Positions 1 through 9,539 of a stretch of 64,000 bases of DNA are shown here, piece by piece. The notes under the pieces are model-generated. The model was not told where the DNA came from and did no database searches. It saw only the letters and a list, made by a program, of their open reading frames with translations. The DNA is taken from contig JADLEX010000053.1 in the NCBI GenBank assembly GCA_020845895.1, forward strand, positions 86,050 through 150,049. Reading direction: 5' to 3'. Position numbers and translations under genes: made by a program. This stretch comes from Deltaproteobacteria bacterium. GTDB taxonomy: Bacteria; Lernaellota; Lernaellaia; JACKCT01. The stretch's first letter is position 1, and the number at the start of each line of letters is the position of its first letter.

Positions 1-749
1 CGCTGCAACCGCCCCGAGCGTTCGGAAATCGACCGCTCCTGCTCCCAGCACTCGGCCAGCACCGATTTCGCCGCCGCTCCCAGCTTCTCGGCGGAGACCA
101 GGACGCGACGTCGATCGCGCAGTCGCTCGTCCTCGCCCCGCTCGAAACCCGACCCCTCGATTTCGCGAATGACAAAGCGAAGGTAATCCGCCCGCGCGGT
201 CGCCTGGCGTTCGCGATCACGCAGGGACGCCAGTCGGTCCCGCGCCGCCACCACGGTCCTATAGCCCTCCACGACCGGCTCGCGAACGTGGGGAGCGGAC
301 CCGAATTCATCGAGGATGTTCAGATGCGTTTCGGACGAGAGCAGTCCCTTCGAGTCGTGCTGACCCGAAATGGCGACGAGCGCGTCGCCGATCGCCGCGA
401 GCTGCGCCAGCGTGGCGGTTCGTCCGCCCATGAAAACGCGATTCGGCCCGTTCGCAGTGATGACGCGGCGGATGATGAGCCGCCCGCCCTCCACGAGACC
501 CTGCGCTTCCAGATCGGCGAGCAGCACGGGCACGGTCGTGAGATCGAAAATCGCCTCGACCTCGGCGCTCTTCTCGCCGTGGCGAATCGCGTCGGCGCTC
601 GCGCGACCGCCGACGGCGAGGTTCAGCGCGCCGACCAGGATCGACTTGCCCGCGCCGGTCTCGCCGGTCAGTACATTGAGCCCGGGGCCGAGCGGGAGTG
701 TGAGATCGTCGATGATCGCGAGATGCCGGACGGTGAATTCGACGAGCAA
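1..749 (-). CDS. recN: DNA repair protein RecN (5' part, runs off window start)
   Basis: RecN is an SMC-like ATPase that helps recombinational repair of double-strand breaks in the cytoplasm. The visible N-terminal 249 residues contain the Walker A segment GETGAGKS near residue 30 and the Q-loop-like GQHDSKGLL segment, followed by the start of the coiled-coil region. The start is a TTG at 749, which opens directly into the family's N-terminus (LVEFTVRHLAIID) and has a GGAGG ribosome site at 755-759, 5 nt upstream. It follows nadK by 12 nt on the same strand, so the two are probably co-transcribed, as in many bacteria. The 3' part lies outside the window. Confidence 0.9.
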   Translation of the reverse strand, partial: MLVEFTVRHLAIIDDLTLPLGPGLNVLTGETGAGKSILVGALNLAVGGRASADAIRHGEKSAEVEAIFDLTTVPVLLADLEAQGLVEGGRLIIRRVITANGPNRVFMGGRTATLAQLAAIGDALVAISGQHDSKGLLSSETHLNILDEFGSAPHVREPVVEGYRTVVAARDRLASLRDRERQATARADYLRFVIREIEGSGFERGEDERLRDRRRVLVSAEKLGAAAKSVLAECWEQERSISERSGRLQ

Positions 750-761
750 CGCCGCCTCCGG

Positions 762-1613
762 CTACGCCTCACCCCAACGCAGTTTGTCTCGAAGCACTTC
801 GAAATAGCTCCGGTTGGGGCTGACGAGCTTGGTGAGGCGGGATTCGGAACGGCGCACGGTGAGGCGACCGCCCACGTCGAAGTGCGTAAATCGATGACCG
901 TCCGCGGTGACGAGGACTTCGCGGTTTCGCGACGTGACCTCGATGTGCACCTCGCGATCGGCCGGGATGAGCATCGGACGAAACGTGAGACTATGCGGGC
1001 AGATCGGCGTGAGCAGGATTGTCTGCATGGCCGGGTGAAGTATCGGCCCGCCCGCCGATAGGCTGTACGCCGTCGAACCGGTCGGTGTCGAAATGATGAG
1101 GCCGTCTCCCCGCACGAGCGTCACGAGGACGTCGTCAACCATCACCCGCAGCTCGATAACGCGCGCCTCATCGGATTTGTTGACGACGAACTCGTTGAGC
1201 ACGGATCGGTGAAGAGGCGGGCCGCCGTCGACCCGATACTCTCCGTCGAGCATCATGTGCTCGCGCGTCCGCAATTCCCCGGCGAGGGCGAGGCGAAGCG
1301 TGTCGTAGAGTTCGCCGATACCGACCTCGGTGAGAAACCCGAGTCGCCCGAAGTTGACGCCGAGCACGGGGACGTCGCGTTCCTTGGCCAATTGCGACGC
1401 GGCCAGGAAGGTGCCGTCGCCGCCGAGCACGACGAAGACATCCGCGCGATTCGCGAGTTCTTCGGAATCGACGCCGTGGTCGATCCCGTACCGGGACAGT
1501 TCCGTCAGATAGAGCGGTTCGACGCCGTTTTCACGGCACCATGAGATGAGCGTCCGCGCCGCTTCGCCGGCATGAGGGTTGGCACGAATCACCAGGATTC
1601 CGACGCACTTCAC
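762..1613 (-). CDS. nadK: NAD kinase
   Basis: NAD kinase phosphorylates NAD to NADP using ATP. The 283-residue product has the family signatures in order: IRANPHAG at the N-terminus, GGDGTFL (ATP/metal loop), NFGRLGFLTE, and TPTGSTAYSLSAGGPILHP. I chose the GTG at 1613 because a GGAGCGG ribosome site precedes it and the protein then begins like other NadK proteins; an in-frame TTG at 1649 would add 12 unconserved residues. It lies 12 nt upstream of recN on the same strand. The nadK-recN pairing is common and supports both calls. Confidence 0.94.
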   Translation of the reverse strand: MKCVGILVIRANPHAGEAARTLISWCRENGVEPLYLTELSRYGIDHGVDSEELANRADVFVVLGGDGTFLAASQLAKERDVPVLGVNFGRLGFLTEVGIGELYDTLRLALAGELRTREHMMLDGEYRVDGGPPLHRSVLNEFVVNKSDEARVIELRVMVDDVLVTLVRGDGLIISTPTGSTAYSLSAGGPILHPAMQTILLTPICPHSLTFRPMLIPADREVHIEVTSRNREVLVTADGHRFTHFDVGGRLTVRRSESRLTKLVSPNRSYFEVLRDKLRWGEA

Positions 1614-1705
1614 AGGGCCGCTCCGGTCGAATTCGCGACACCCTAGCAAAGTCGGTCCACGCGGGAAAGGGCCGCCCGCCTCGTTTCGCCGGCTCGCAAC
1701 CCGGG

Positions 1706-3079
1706 TTACATGGGCGGCACGGAACGAACGATCGACGCGTGATATCCGCCGGTGTCGGGATCGCGCTCGGTCAGATCGAGTTGGCGGTCTTCCAGCACGT
1801 CGTTGCCGTCGCGGTCGCGCAGCACCTTGACCGTCGGCCGAAAGACGTCGCCGCGCGACGCATCGACCACGAGCGCGGTTTCTTCCGTCGTGAGCTGAAC
1901 GTACGTGCCGGGGGGATACATCCCGAGTGCGACCAGAAAGTGCGCCAGCATGCGCGGCTCGAATTCCGCGCCCGCCATCTTGATCATGCGCAGCGGAATC
2001 TGCTCCGGATGCGTGTAGACGGAACCATGCATGAGATTGTCGTAGATGCTGGCCATCGAGATGATCGCCGCCGCGGTGCTCATCGCGCGCTTGTCGGCCA
2101 GGTGCGGGAATCCCTCGCCGTTGAACTGGCGATGGTGCTCGAACACCGCGATCTCGGCGAGCAGCGGCACGCCGGGAATCGAACGCAGGATGCCGAGCCC
2201 GCGGATCGGGTGCTCCACGTAGATCCGATTGTCGTCGGAGATGAGCACCACGCCGTCCCTCGTCTTCGGCGGGATATCCATGAGACCGATGTCGTGCAGC
2301 AACCCGGCGGTCACGACATCCGGCAGCAACGTCGGGGACACGCCCATGGCCCGCGACGCAAGGTACGCGATGATCGCGGTGTTGATGCTGTGCGCGAACA
2401 GGTCGTCGGTGGCGTGCCGCGTGTGCAGTCGCGACGCCACGGCGAAGGAGTCGACCTGCATCGCCGCGACGAGCCGGTCGCGCAGCTGATTGAGCAGGTC
2501 GAGCGTCGGCGTTCGCCGGGGGTCCACCAACGAAAGGCCGAATGCCTTGAGCGCCTGCTTGAGCGACGCGTAGATGTCGCGGGCTTCATCGGTATCGGTC
2601 GAGACGATCGCTCCGCCCTTGGCGATGTCCACGCGTTGGATGATGAGGTTCTTGATGCCGACGCCGGCCAGCGCGGTCATCGGGTCGCCGCCCTTGTCCC
2701 AGATCTCGTGCGGCGCGAGCACGAGACCGAAGAATGCCACGATCTCCGCCGGCGTCACGCCTTTGCGCACGGTGAGCGAGTCGATCTGCCGACCCGCGAG
2801 CGTCTTGTAGAGCGGCTGCACGTGCGGCATCAGGCGCGAGAGCGGCACGCGGTCGTACACGAACTCGCCGCCGAGCAGGACGATCGTCCACGATTCGTCG
2901 TGTTCAAGGTGGTCGCGCATCTGCGCAATCACCTTCTGGCTGCTCGTCGTGAGAAGCGGGTGCCCCTCGGGGTAGAGGGTCCTGCTGCGCATCGTGAGCG
3001 TCAGAGACTTCAGGATCTCCTCGGTGTGACGAAGTCGCGTCCGCTGGTCCTGCCCGGTCCCCGTGAGTACCCCGCTCAT
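1706..3079 (-). CDS. HD-GYP-like domain protein with a shared N-terminal module
   Basis: This is a 457-residue protein without membrane segments. Residues about 20-120 form a module with the signature YPEGHP ... VYDRVPLS that is also present in the HEAT protein just upstream and, weakly, in the protein at 33400. The C-terminal half is HD-domain-like: LLHDIGLMD carries the HD pair, and EHPIRGLGIL and EHHRQFNGEGFP match the HD-GYP scaffold. The usual GYP tripeptide reads GFP, so cyclic-di-GMP hydrolysis is uncertain. The ATG at 3079 overlaps the upstream stop in an ATGA arrangement, giving translational coupling with the HEAT gene. Confidence 0.75.
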   Translation of the reverse strand: MSGVLTGTGQDQRTRLRHTEEILKSLTLTMRSRTLYPEGHPLLTTSSQKVIAQMRDHLEHDESWTIVLLGGEFVYDRVPLSRLMPHVQPLYKTLAGRQIDSLTVRKGVTPAEIVAFFGLVLAPHEIWDKGGDPMTALAGVGIKNLIIQRVDIAKGGAIVSTDTDEARDIYASLKQALKAFGLSLVDPRRTPTLDLLNQLRDRLVAAMQVDSFAVASRLHTRHATDDLFAHSINTAIIAYLASRAMGVSPTLLPDVVTAGLLHDIGLMDIPPKTRDGVVLISDDNRIYVEHPIRGLGILRSIPGVPLLAEIAVFEHHRQFNGEGFPHLADKRAMSTAAAIISMASIYDNLMHGSVYTHPEQIPLRMIKMAGAEFEPRMLAHFLVALGMYPPGTYVQLTTEETALVVDASRGDVFRPTVKVLRDRDGNDVLEDRQLDLTERDPDTGGYHASIVRSVPPM

Positions 3080-5328
3080 GGCGTATCCTCTACCGCGTCG
3101 TGCCGACGACCGAGACAATCGAGGCAGATCTGCCGGATCGACTTGTTCCAGCTCTTCGAACCGCGCACGAGCGCCTGCACGGCCTCCGCGCCATCGAACC
3201 TCGTCAGGGCGTCGGCGGCGGCGCGCACGACCGTCTCGCTGTGTCGCGACAGAAGTCCGCCATTGACATAAGACCCGAGCGTGGGAATCGCCACTTTGAC
3301 GCGGATTCCGCCGAGGGCTTTGATCGCGAGCAACTCGGCCTGCTCGTCGCCGAAAAACGGCGGCTTCTCCGAGAGCTGTTTCACCAGGAATTCAGCACCC
3401 CGGTGCGAGTCTGTGAAGTGCGCCATGGAGAGAATCGCCTGATGGCGGACCGATGAATCACCATCCCGGACCAGGCGGATGAGGGTTTCAATCGCGGTGC
3501 CGTCTTTGGATACCCCGAGCGCGCGGGCGACTTCCTTGCGCACGCGGACTTCCTGGTGACGAGAGGGTTTGTCGAGGAGTTCCACCATGTCTTCGGGTTT
3601 GAGACGCGCGATCACCGCGACCATATTGCGTACGACGTACCAGAGCGGATGACCGAGGTATCCCGTCGCCTTTTCCACGCACTTGTCGCCGGCCTCGCCG
3701 AGGACGTCGATCAGGATCGCACGCGTCGCCCGGTGGTCCTCGCGGGTGAGCGCGTCGAAGACGGCGTCCCACGCGGCCGGCCCCATCGCCGTCAGGATCC
3801 GCGAAATCGCCGGACTCTCCTCCTTGCCCCACTCGTTGAGAGCACGAACCAGATCGCCAGTCAGTTCGGGCTTCCGGATGCGCACCAAAACGCCACGCGC
3901 CACCCGTTGCGAGAGTTCGTGGTCGTTTTTCTTCGACGCGTGTTTTCTCAGAAGCCGAATCGCGCGGTCGGCGAGCGCATAGCGACCCGTTTCGATGAGA
4001 GTCAGGATCCGCTCGTCCATGCCCAGCGCGTAGAACTCGTAGGCGTCGTTGCCCCGGGCGAGTTCGAGCAAATCGACAAGGTTGTCGGTCGCCCTCTCCT
4101 CCATCACCGGTTCGGCCATCTGGCGCAGGATCTCGGGCATCTCGACGTACATGTTTTCGATGTACTCGTAGATCGGCATCTCGCGGGACACCTGATCGCC
4201 CTGCGTGCCGGAGATCGTCTCGGCGAGCCGTTTCATCCCCGCGCGATCCTGGGGGAGCTGCTGGGCGCGGTTCATCTTCTCGGCGAAGCGCGTGTCGTGG
4301 CGCAGGTCGAAGTCGGCCACGATGCGCCCGATCTCACCCAGAATCTCGGTCTCGTTTCGGGCGTTGACGTAATATTGATAGGTCTTCAGGAACTCGGCGT
4401 CCGACGAATAGTCGGGGTGCAGCCCCTCGAAGAGCGACTGCGCGATCTGGCGCGACCGGTAGGCGGCGAGATGCTCGGCGACCGACTGCCCGAAGATCGT
4501 GCGGTCCAAGTTCGCGTGATCTTTGTCGAGACGCACCGCGTGTTGCATGACGATATAGCGGGTGACCGGGTTGAGGTGGTCGAGCGCGCGCTTCAAATCG
4601 TTTTGAAACACCGCCGCAGCCTCCGCGCCCTCGGCCTGCGAACCGGCGGCGAGCGAACCCATCATCTGAATGAACAGGTCGGCGGTTTTCGACGCCTCCT
4701 CGCGGTCCGCGTCGCGGGCGATCGCGCCGTCGAGGATCGAGGCGAGGCGAGGCGCGTTCTGAATCAGACCGCGCATGAAGTCGAGATCGGCCGCCGAGAT
4801 CTTCTCGTGCGTCGCGGCGAATCCCTTCGAAAGCCGCCTCCAGACCTCGGCATCCGAGAGCGCATCGAGCTTCACCTCGAGGTCGCCATCCGAGATCTTG
4901 TAGTCGATTTCGGTGATTTCGACGGAGGTGATCCCCTTGAGCGCGAGGAGCTTGCGGTATCCACCCGTCTGCCGGGCTTCGAAGGGATCGACATCAAGCG
5001 TGTTCAGAAACGACGCGAGCTCCTGCCGCCCCACGCCCTGGTGGAAAATGATCTGGCTGACGCTATGCTGGTGCAGCGCGCGCGAAAGCGTCGTCACCGC
5101 TTCCTCGCCGACGCGTTCCTCGCCGTCCACATAAAGGCGGTCGTGGCCGACGTTGATGACCATGGCCGGTCGCTGGTGGAAGTACTGTTCAAAATAAAGA
5201 AGAAGCAGGTCGAGCGCGCGGTCTACCGTGGGATGGCCGCTGGGGTACATGTTGTGCTTCTTGATGAGGCGGGCGAAGCCGGAAAGGACCAGACTCGTCG
5301 GCGAATTGCTGTGGAAACTCTGGACCAT
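3076..5328 (-). CDS. HEAT-repeat protein with a shared N-terminal module
   Basis: A 750-residue soluble protein. The N-terminal ~110 residues contain the YPSGHP ... LYVDGEERV module shared with the coupled HD-GYP-like protein. The middle is helical and unassigned. Residues from about 540 to the end contain HEAT-like helical pairs (VRKEVARALG, SVRHQAILSMAHF, VVRAAADALTRF), which usually act as protein-binding scaffolds. Its stop overlaps the next start by 4 nt (ATGA), so the two proteins are probably made in a fixed ratio and may work together. The start is ATG 5328 or the adjacent GTG 5331; a GGGGGA element sits just upstream. No enzymatic motif is seen. Confidence 0.7.
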   Translation of the reverse strand: MVQSFHSNSPTSLVLSGFARLIKKHNMYPSGHPTVDRALDLLLLYFEQYFHQRPAMVINVGHDRLYVDGEERVGEEAVTTLSRALHQHSVSQIIFHQGVGRQELASFLNTLDVDPFEARQTGGYRKLLALKGITSVEITEIDYKISDGDLEVKLDALSDAEVWRRLSKGFAATHEKISAADLDFMRGLIQNAPRLASILDGAIARDADREEASKTADLFIQMMGSLAAGSQAEGAEAAAVFQNDLKRALDHLNPVTRYIVMQHAVRLDKDHANLDRTIFGQSVAEHLAAYRSRQIAQSLFEGLHPDYSSDAEFLKTYQYYVNARNETEILGEIGRIVADFDLRHDTRFAEKMNRAQQLPQDRAGMKRLAETISGTQGDQVSREMPIYEYIENMYVEMPEILRQMAEPVMEERATDNLVDLLELARGNDAYEFYALGMDERILTLIETGRYALADRAIRLLRKHASKKNDHELSQRVARGVLVRIRKPELTGDLVRALNEWGKEESPAISRILTAMGPAAWDAVFDALTREDHRATRAILIDVLGEAGDKCVEKATGYLGHPLWYVVRNMVAVIARLKPEDMVELLDKPSRHQEVRVRKEVARALGVSKDGTAIETLIRLVRDGDSSVRHQAILSMAHFTDSHRGAEFLVKQLSEKPPFFGDEQAELLAIKALGGIRVKVAIPTLGSYVNGGLLSRHSETVVRAAADALTRFDGAEAVQALVRGSKSWNKSIRQICLDCLGRRHDAVEDTP

Positions 5329-5646
5329 CACGTCCCCCGACTTCGCATCACGTCCCCGGAATTCTCCGGTTCACCGGCACGACACGCATCACCAGTCCCA
5401 AGCCTTGATCGCGATCTCCATTGCTATCGGCGGAAATCGGACAAAGCTGAACACGCCATCGGGCGACACTGACCGGCGGTCACCGGTTGCTGGAATGCTC
5501 CGATGGTCTTCGATGCGGATTCGCGTCGCCGTGCGTTCGACCGGCATGACCACGATTCTCGATCGGGTAACGACCCGTTCTGATGGAGGTTTCCCGAGAA
5601 AAATACACCGAAGGCGGGACGGCTGGCAATTCCAGCCGAGTGGAAA
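5329..5646. other. Gene-free stretch between ClC and HEAT genes
   Basis: About 318 nt between the end of the ClC gene and the start of the HEAT gene, both on the minus strand. The open frames here have no recognisable protein features. It should contain the promoter of the HEAT/HD-GYP pair, but I see no convincing -35/-10 pair or hairpin. Confidence 0.5.
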
Positions 5647-7767
5647 TTACGATTTTTCCAATTCGCGCGAAAATTCGTCGAACTGAACCGAGGAACCCGC
5701 GCAAACGAGGATGTCGCCCACGGAAAGAGGCTCGTCCGCATCGGGGACCCCGCCTTCAGACAACCCCGTTTGGTGTGCGCTGCGGCGGGCAAGGCAGTGA
5801 ATGCCCCACCGGGCCCGCAGGCCGATCTGCGCCAGGGTCCGGCCCGCGAGCCTCGCAGTCACAACGATCTCGCGGGTTTCGTATCCCTCCCCAAATTCCA
5901 AGGCGCTGAACAGATCCCCGTTTGCGGTGTGCTGAATGACGCGAAGCCCCCCGCTCGACTGGCGCAATAGCTCCCGATTGTAGGTATCCAGGATGACGGT
6001 CCGCGGCAAAACACCGACCAGTCTCGGATCGTCGGCGCCAGCCACGACGGGCAATTGTTCCTGACTGCGCAGGGACGACATTCTCACGCATTCGGCCAGC
6101 GTCATTTCCGGCGTCGCGTTGGCCGAAGCCGGGAGCATGACGTCCTGGGCCAGGACGAGCTGATCGAGACCCGTTTCCGCCATCACGGACTTGATGAGGT
6201 GGATATTGATCCGCCCGGCCAGACAACCGTCGGCATCGGTGACGTAGATCTCGGCGTGCCGCGAGGCGAGAACCGCGTCGATGACGCCCTGGAAGGAGAG
6301 GTTGCGGGGAATCGTCACGAAATCCGTCTGCATCACGTCGTTGACGCGGACTCGGGCCAGCACCGCTTCTTCCCGGCTCGACGCGATGACGATCCCCGAT
6401 CGAGCGAGCTTGAGCGTGTAAATCGACTCCCGCGAAATGACCCTCGCGAAGACCGTCGCCAGCGCGCACGCGATCATGAGCGGGAGGATGATGGCGTACC
6501 CGTTCGTCATTTCGAAGACGATGAGCATGGCGGTCAGGGGCGCATGCGTTGCCGCCGCCACCACGGCGGCCATGCCGACGACCGCGTAAGTTCCGGACGG
6601 CGCGAATTGGACGAACGGCAACCATCGCGCGGCGAACAGACCGATCGCGCCGCCGAGTGCCGAGCCCATGACCAGACTCGGGGCGAAAACGCCCCCCGAA
6701 CTGCCCGACCCCAGCGACAGGCACGTTGCCGCCATCTTGGCGACGACGATCACGAGGAGAATTCCGGGGGCGAACTCGGCGCGAAAGATCCGGTCGATCA
6801 CGTCGTACCCGACGCCGAAGACCTGGGGCACGCCGATGCCGATCGCTCCGACGACCGCCGCCCCGATGGCGGGCCGAGCCCAGTCGGGGACCTTCTTCAT
6901 CGCCCCGAAAACGTCTTCGGTGGCGTAAAGAAGTTTCTTGTAAGTCACCGCGACGAAGCCCGCGACAACCCCGAGAACGGCATATACGCCCATTTCCCAC
7001 GGCGAATTGAGAACGAAGTCGGGCGGCGCGACGAACGCCGAGGTCGCGCCCAGCACCGACCGCGCAACCACGGTGGCGACGACGCTGGCGATTGCGAGTC
7101 CCGACAGGGCCGTCAGCGCGAAATCCGCGAGGATGATCTCCATCGCGAAAAACATCCCCGCGATGGGGGCATTGAAACTGGCCGCGATACCCGCCGCCAC
7201 GCCGCAGGCGACCAGGTACCGCATCCGCTCCTCGTCAATTCCCAACACCTGCCCGCTGACCGAACCGAAGGTCGCGCCGATCTGCGCAATCGGCCCTTCG
7301 GGACCGAGGCTCGATCCGGTTCCGATGGAGAGCGCACTCGTCAGGATCTTGACGAAGGCCACGCGACCGCGAATAACGCCGCCGCGCCGCGCCACCGCGT
7401 CCATGACCTCCGGAACGCCGTGACCGCGCGCGTCGGGCGCCCAGTAACGCAGGATCGGCCCGACCAACGCGGCTCCCGCGACCGGGACCGCGATCTTGAG
7501 CCAGGGCGGGAACGCGGCGAAGCCCTCGGCGGCGGCGCTTGGATCGAGATGACCCCACCAAACCGCAATGCGCATCGCGCCGTTCCCGATCAATTCGATG
7601 ACGTAATGGAAGGCGATTGCGCCGAGCCCGCCGATGAGCCCGATGAACGCGGCCATCACGAGCAGCGTCCACTCAGCGCCCGCCTGCCAGTGCTCCAGCC
7701 GCGGTCTCAGGAAGATAAGGGCGCCACCGGCGATCGCCCGAAGTCGCGACATGAGGGTTCGTCTCAT
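5647..7767 (-). CDS. ClC-family chloride channel/transporter with CBS and TrkA-C domains
   Basis: An integral membrane ClC protein that moves chloride or another anion, by channel or H+ antiport. The ClC core has GSSLGPEGP (selectivity-filter motif at the start of an inner helix) and GSGSSGGVFAPSLVMG. After the membrane core come two CBS regions (from about VNDVMQTDFVTI) and a C-terminal TrkA-C-like domain. These suggest nucleotide or ligand regulation. The start is uncertain. A TTG at 7803 is open, but a TTGACA element at 7837-7842 with a weak -10 at 7815-7820 would place transcription start near 7808, so the ATG at 7767 is preferred. Neither has a strong ribosome site. Confidence 0.88.
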   Translation of the reverse strand: MRRTLMSRLRAIAGGALIFLRPRLEHWQAGAEWTLLVMAAFIGLIGGLGAIAFHYVIELIGNGAMRIAVWWGHLDPSAAAEGFAAFPPWLKIAVPVAGAALVGPILRYWAPDARGHGVPEVMDAVARRGGVIRGRVAFVKILTSALSIGTGSSLGPEGPIAQIGATFGSVSGQVLGIDEERMRYLVACGVAAGIAASFNAPIAGMFFAMEIILADFALTALSGLAIASVVATVVARSVLGATSAFVAPPDFVLNSPWEMGVYAVLGVVAGFVAVTYKKLLYATEDVFGAMKKVPDWARPAIGAAVVGAIGIGVPQVFGVGYDVIDRIFRAEFAPGILLVIVVAKMAATCLSLGSGSSGGVFAPSLVMGSALGGAIGLFAARWLPFVQFAPSGTYAVVGMAAVVAAATHAPLTAMLIVFEMTNGYAIILPLMIACALATVFARVISRESIYTLKLARSGIVIASSREEAVLARVRVNDVMQTDFVTIPRNLSFQGVIDAVLASRHAEIYVTDADGCLAGRINIHLIKSVMAETGLDQLVLAQDVMLPASANATPEMTLAECVRMSSLRSQEQLPVVAGADDPRLVGVLPRTVILDTYNRELLRQSSGGLRVIQHTANGDLFSALEFGEGYETREIVVTARLAGRTLAQIGLRARWGIHCLARRSAHQTGLSEGGVPDADEPLSVGDILVCAGSSVQFDEFSRELEKS

Positions 7768-8059
7768 GTCGGCACGATTCGGAACGGTGGTTTGGATGGG
7801 CAAAACATGCGCCTTGTCTAGACGAATGAGCCCTCATGTCAAGCGAAAATGACGCGACGCGTAGCCTCGACGCGAATCGATGCGACCCCTTCGCCATGAG
7901 GGGTTCAGACCTTGACTTCACTACCCCCCTCTCCTAAGACACAAGGGTTCGACCGAACCAACGTCATCGTGAAATTTTCGCGCGCGGAACTCGCGCCGGT
8001 CGGTCGTTCGAGCGGCGTAGCAACATCGAACGCGAAGAGACATCGAGCGGCGGAGCGCC

Positions 8060-8767
8060 ATGCGAATTTCGAAACTCGTCGTTGGGATTTGTGTTCTCGT
8101 CCTGTGCGGCGTCACTGCGGTTGTCGCGTCCGCCGCGCCGCTGGGCGGACTTTCGTACAACATCGGCAGCAATGGCTTCGCGTTCTCAGCGGGACCGGGG
8201 GTCGGGTTCGTCCAGCGCGACGTGCATGTGCTGGAAAACGAGCGCGCGGTGGACGAAGCGTCGAGTTCACGCCTGCTGCTCAAAGCCGACGTCGCGCCGG
8301 TTTATTTCCTCGACGTGTACGGCATCATCGGCATGGCCGACTATCAGCTCGACGACGCCGACTTTCGCGGATCGCTCGCTCCGGCGTACGGCGGCGGCGG
8401 CCGGTTGATGCTGTTGCCCTACGGCTTGAAGACCGATTTGAATCTGTCGCTCGACGCGCAGTACCTCGGCTACCGCACCGAGGACCACCACGTGAAGGCA
8501 CGGATCGACGAGACGCAGATCGCTCTCGTGCTCGCCTACAAGCTCCACGGCCTCGTTCCCTACGGCGGCGTCAAATACAATCCCGTCAAAACCCAGTTCG
8601 CCGGCGACGACAACGACCTGCTCAACGATCAGGAGTACGGAATCTTTCTCGGCATCGACTACTTCGTCACGCCGAACGTGTTCTTCTCGGGCGAGCTGTC
8701 GATCTTTTCCGAGACCAGTTTCTTCGCCATGGTGGGATACAACTTCCCGTCGATCCACAGTCGCTGA
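8060..8767 (+). CDS. Predicted outer-membrane beta-barrel protein
   Basis: A 235-residue protein with a clear signal peptide (MRISKLVVGICVLVLCG, cleavage near ASAAP). The mature part is rich in alternating aromatic/polar strands (YFLDVYGIIGMADYQL, LNLSLDAQYLGYR, LFSGELSIFSETSF-like segments) and ends in a compact barrel-like strand. The length and pattern fit a small OmpA/OmpW-like porin-type barrel, but I recognise no specific family. GGAG lies 5 nt upstream of the ATG. It is followed after 42 nt by transaldolase on the same strand; no functional link is evident. Confidence 0.65.
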   Translation: MRISKLVVGICVLVLCGVTAVVASAAPLGGLSYNIGSNGFAFSAGPGVGFVQRDVHVLENERAVDEASSSRLLLKADVAPVYFLDVYGIIGMADYQLDDADFRGSLAPAYGGGGRLMLLPYGLKTDLNLSLDAQYLGYRTEDHHVKARIDETQIALVLAYKLHGLVPYGGVKYNPVKTQFAGDDNDLLNDQEYGIFLGIDYFVTPNVFFSGELSIFSETSFFAMVGYNFPSIHSR

Positions 8768-8809
8768 TCGCGCGCCCCCGCCGGGGGTTCACATTTCAAG
8801 GAGCCGCTC

Positions 8810-9535
8810 ATGGATTTCTATCTCGATACCGCCGACCTCAAGGAAATCGCTCAGGGCGTGGCGTGGGGCCTCGTCGACGGCGTGACCACCAATCCGTCCC
8901 TGATCGCCAAGACCGGAGAGACGTTCGAGTCTCTCGCTCCGAAGATCACGAAGATGGTCAAGGGCCCCATCAGCCTCGAAGTCATCAGCGACGACCACGA
9001 GGGCATGCTGCGCGAGGCGCACCAGCTCGTGAAGATCGCCAAAAACGTCGTCGTGAAGATTCCGATGACCGAAGAGGGCATGATCGCCACGCGAAAGCTC
9101 GCCTCCGAGGGCATCCCCGTCAACGTCACGCTCATCTTCTCGCCCACGCAGGCCCTCATCGCGGCCAAGGCGGGCGCGAGCTACGTGAGCCCATTCCTCG
9201 GGCGCGTGGACGACATCTCCTACGACGGTCTGGAACTCGTCGAGAAGATCGTGGACATTTTCCAGAACTACGACGTGGCGACGCGCGTTCTCGCGGCGTC
9301 GATCCGCCATCCCGTGCACGTGGTGGAATGCGCGCTCATGGGCGCGGACATCTGCACCATGCCGTTCAAGGTCCTGCAGCAGCTCTTCCGACATCCGCTC
9401 ACGGACAAGGGGATCGAGCTGTTCAAGGCCGACTACGCAAAGATCCCCAAGGCACCCGCTCCGTCCGCCAAGAGCGGCAGCAAGAGCGGCAGCAAGGGCG
9501 GCATCAAGAGCGGCAAGAAATCGAAGAAGGCCTAG
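8810..9535 (+). CDS. tal: Transaldolase (TalC/FSA-type) with basic C-terminal tail
   Basis: A small class I aldolase of the TalC/fructose-6-phosphate aldolase type, acting in the non-oxidative pentose phosphate pathway. It begins MDFYLDTADLKEI and contains GVTTNPSL, the Schiff-base lysine in VVVKIPMT, NVTLIFSPTQA, YVSPFLGRVDD and the RVLAASIRHP segment. About 217 residues match the family. They are followed by an unusual tail of roughly 25 residues made of Lys, Ser and Gly repeats (SGSKSGSKGG-like). AAGGAG lies upstream of the ATG. It converges with priA, with only 4 nt between the stop codons. Confidence 0.9.
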   Translation: MDFYLDTADLKEIAQGVAWGLVDGVTTNPSLIAKTGETFESLAPKITKMVKGPISLEVISDDHEGMLREAHQLVKIAKNVVVKIPMTEEGMIATRKLASEGIPVNVTLIFSPTQALIAAKAGASYVSPFLGRVDDISYDGLELVEKIVDIFQNYDVATRVLAASIRHPVHVVECALMGADICTMPFKVLQQLFRHPLTDKGIELFKADYAKIPKAPAPSAKSGSKSGSKGGIKSGKKSKKA

Positions 9536-9539
9536 CGCC

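Noticed and set aside
3556..5472. A 638-codon open frame on the plus strand opposite the HEAT gene
   Set aside because: Antisense shadow with arginine/valine-rich low-information sequence; the minus-strand frame has HEAT repeats and a coupled neighbour.
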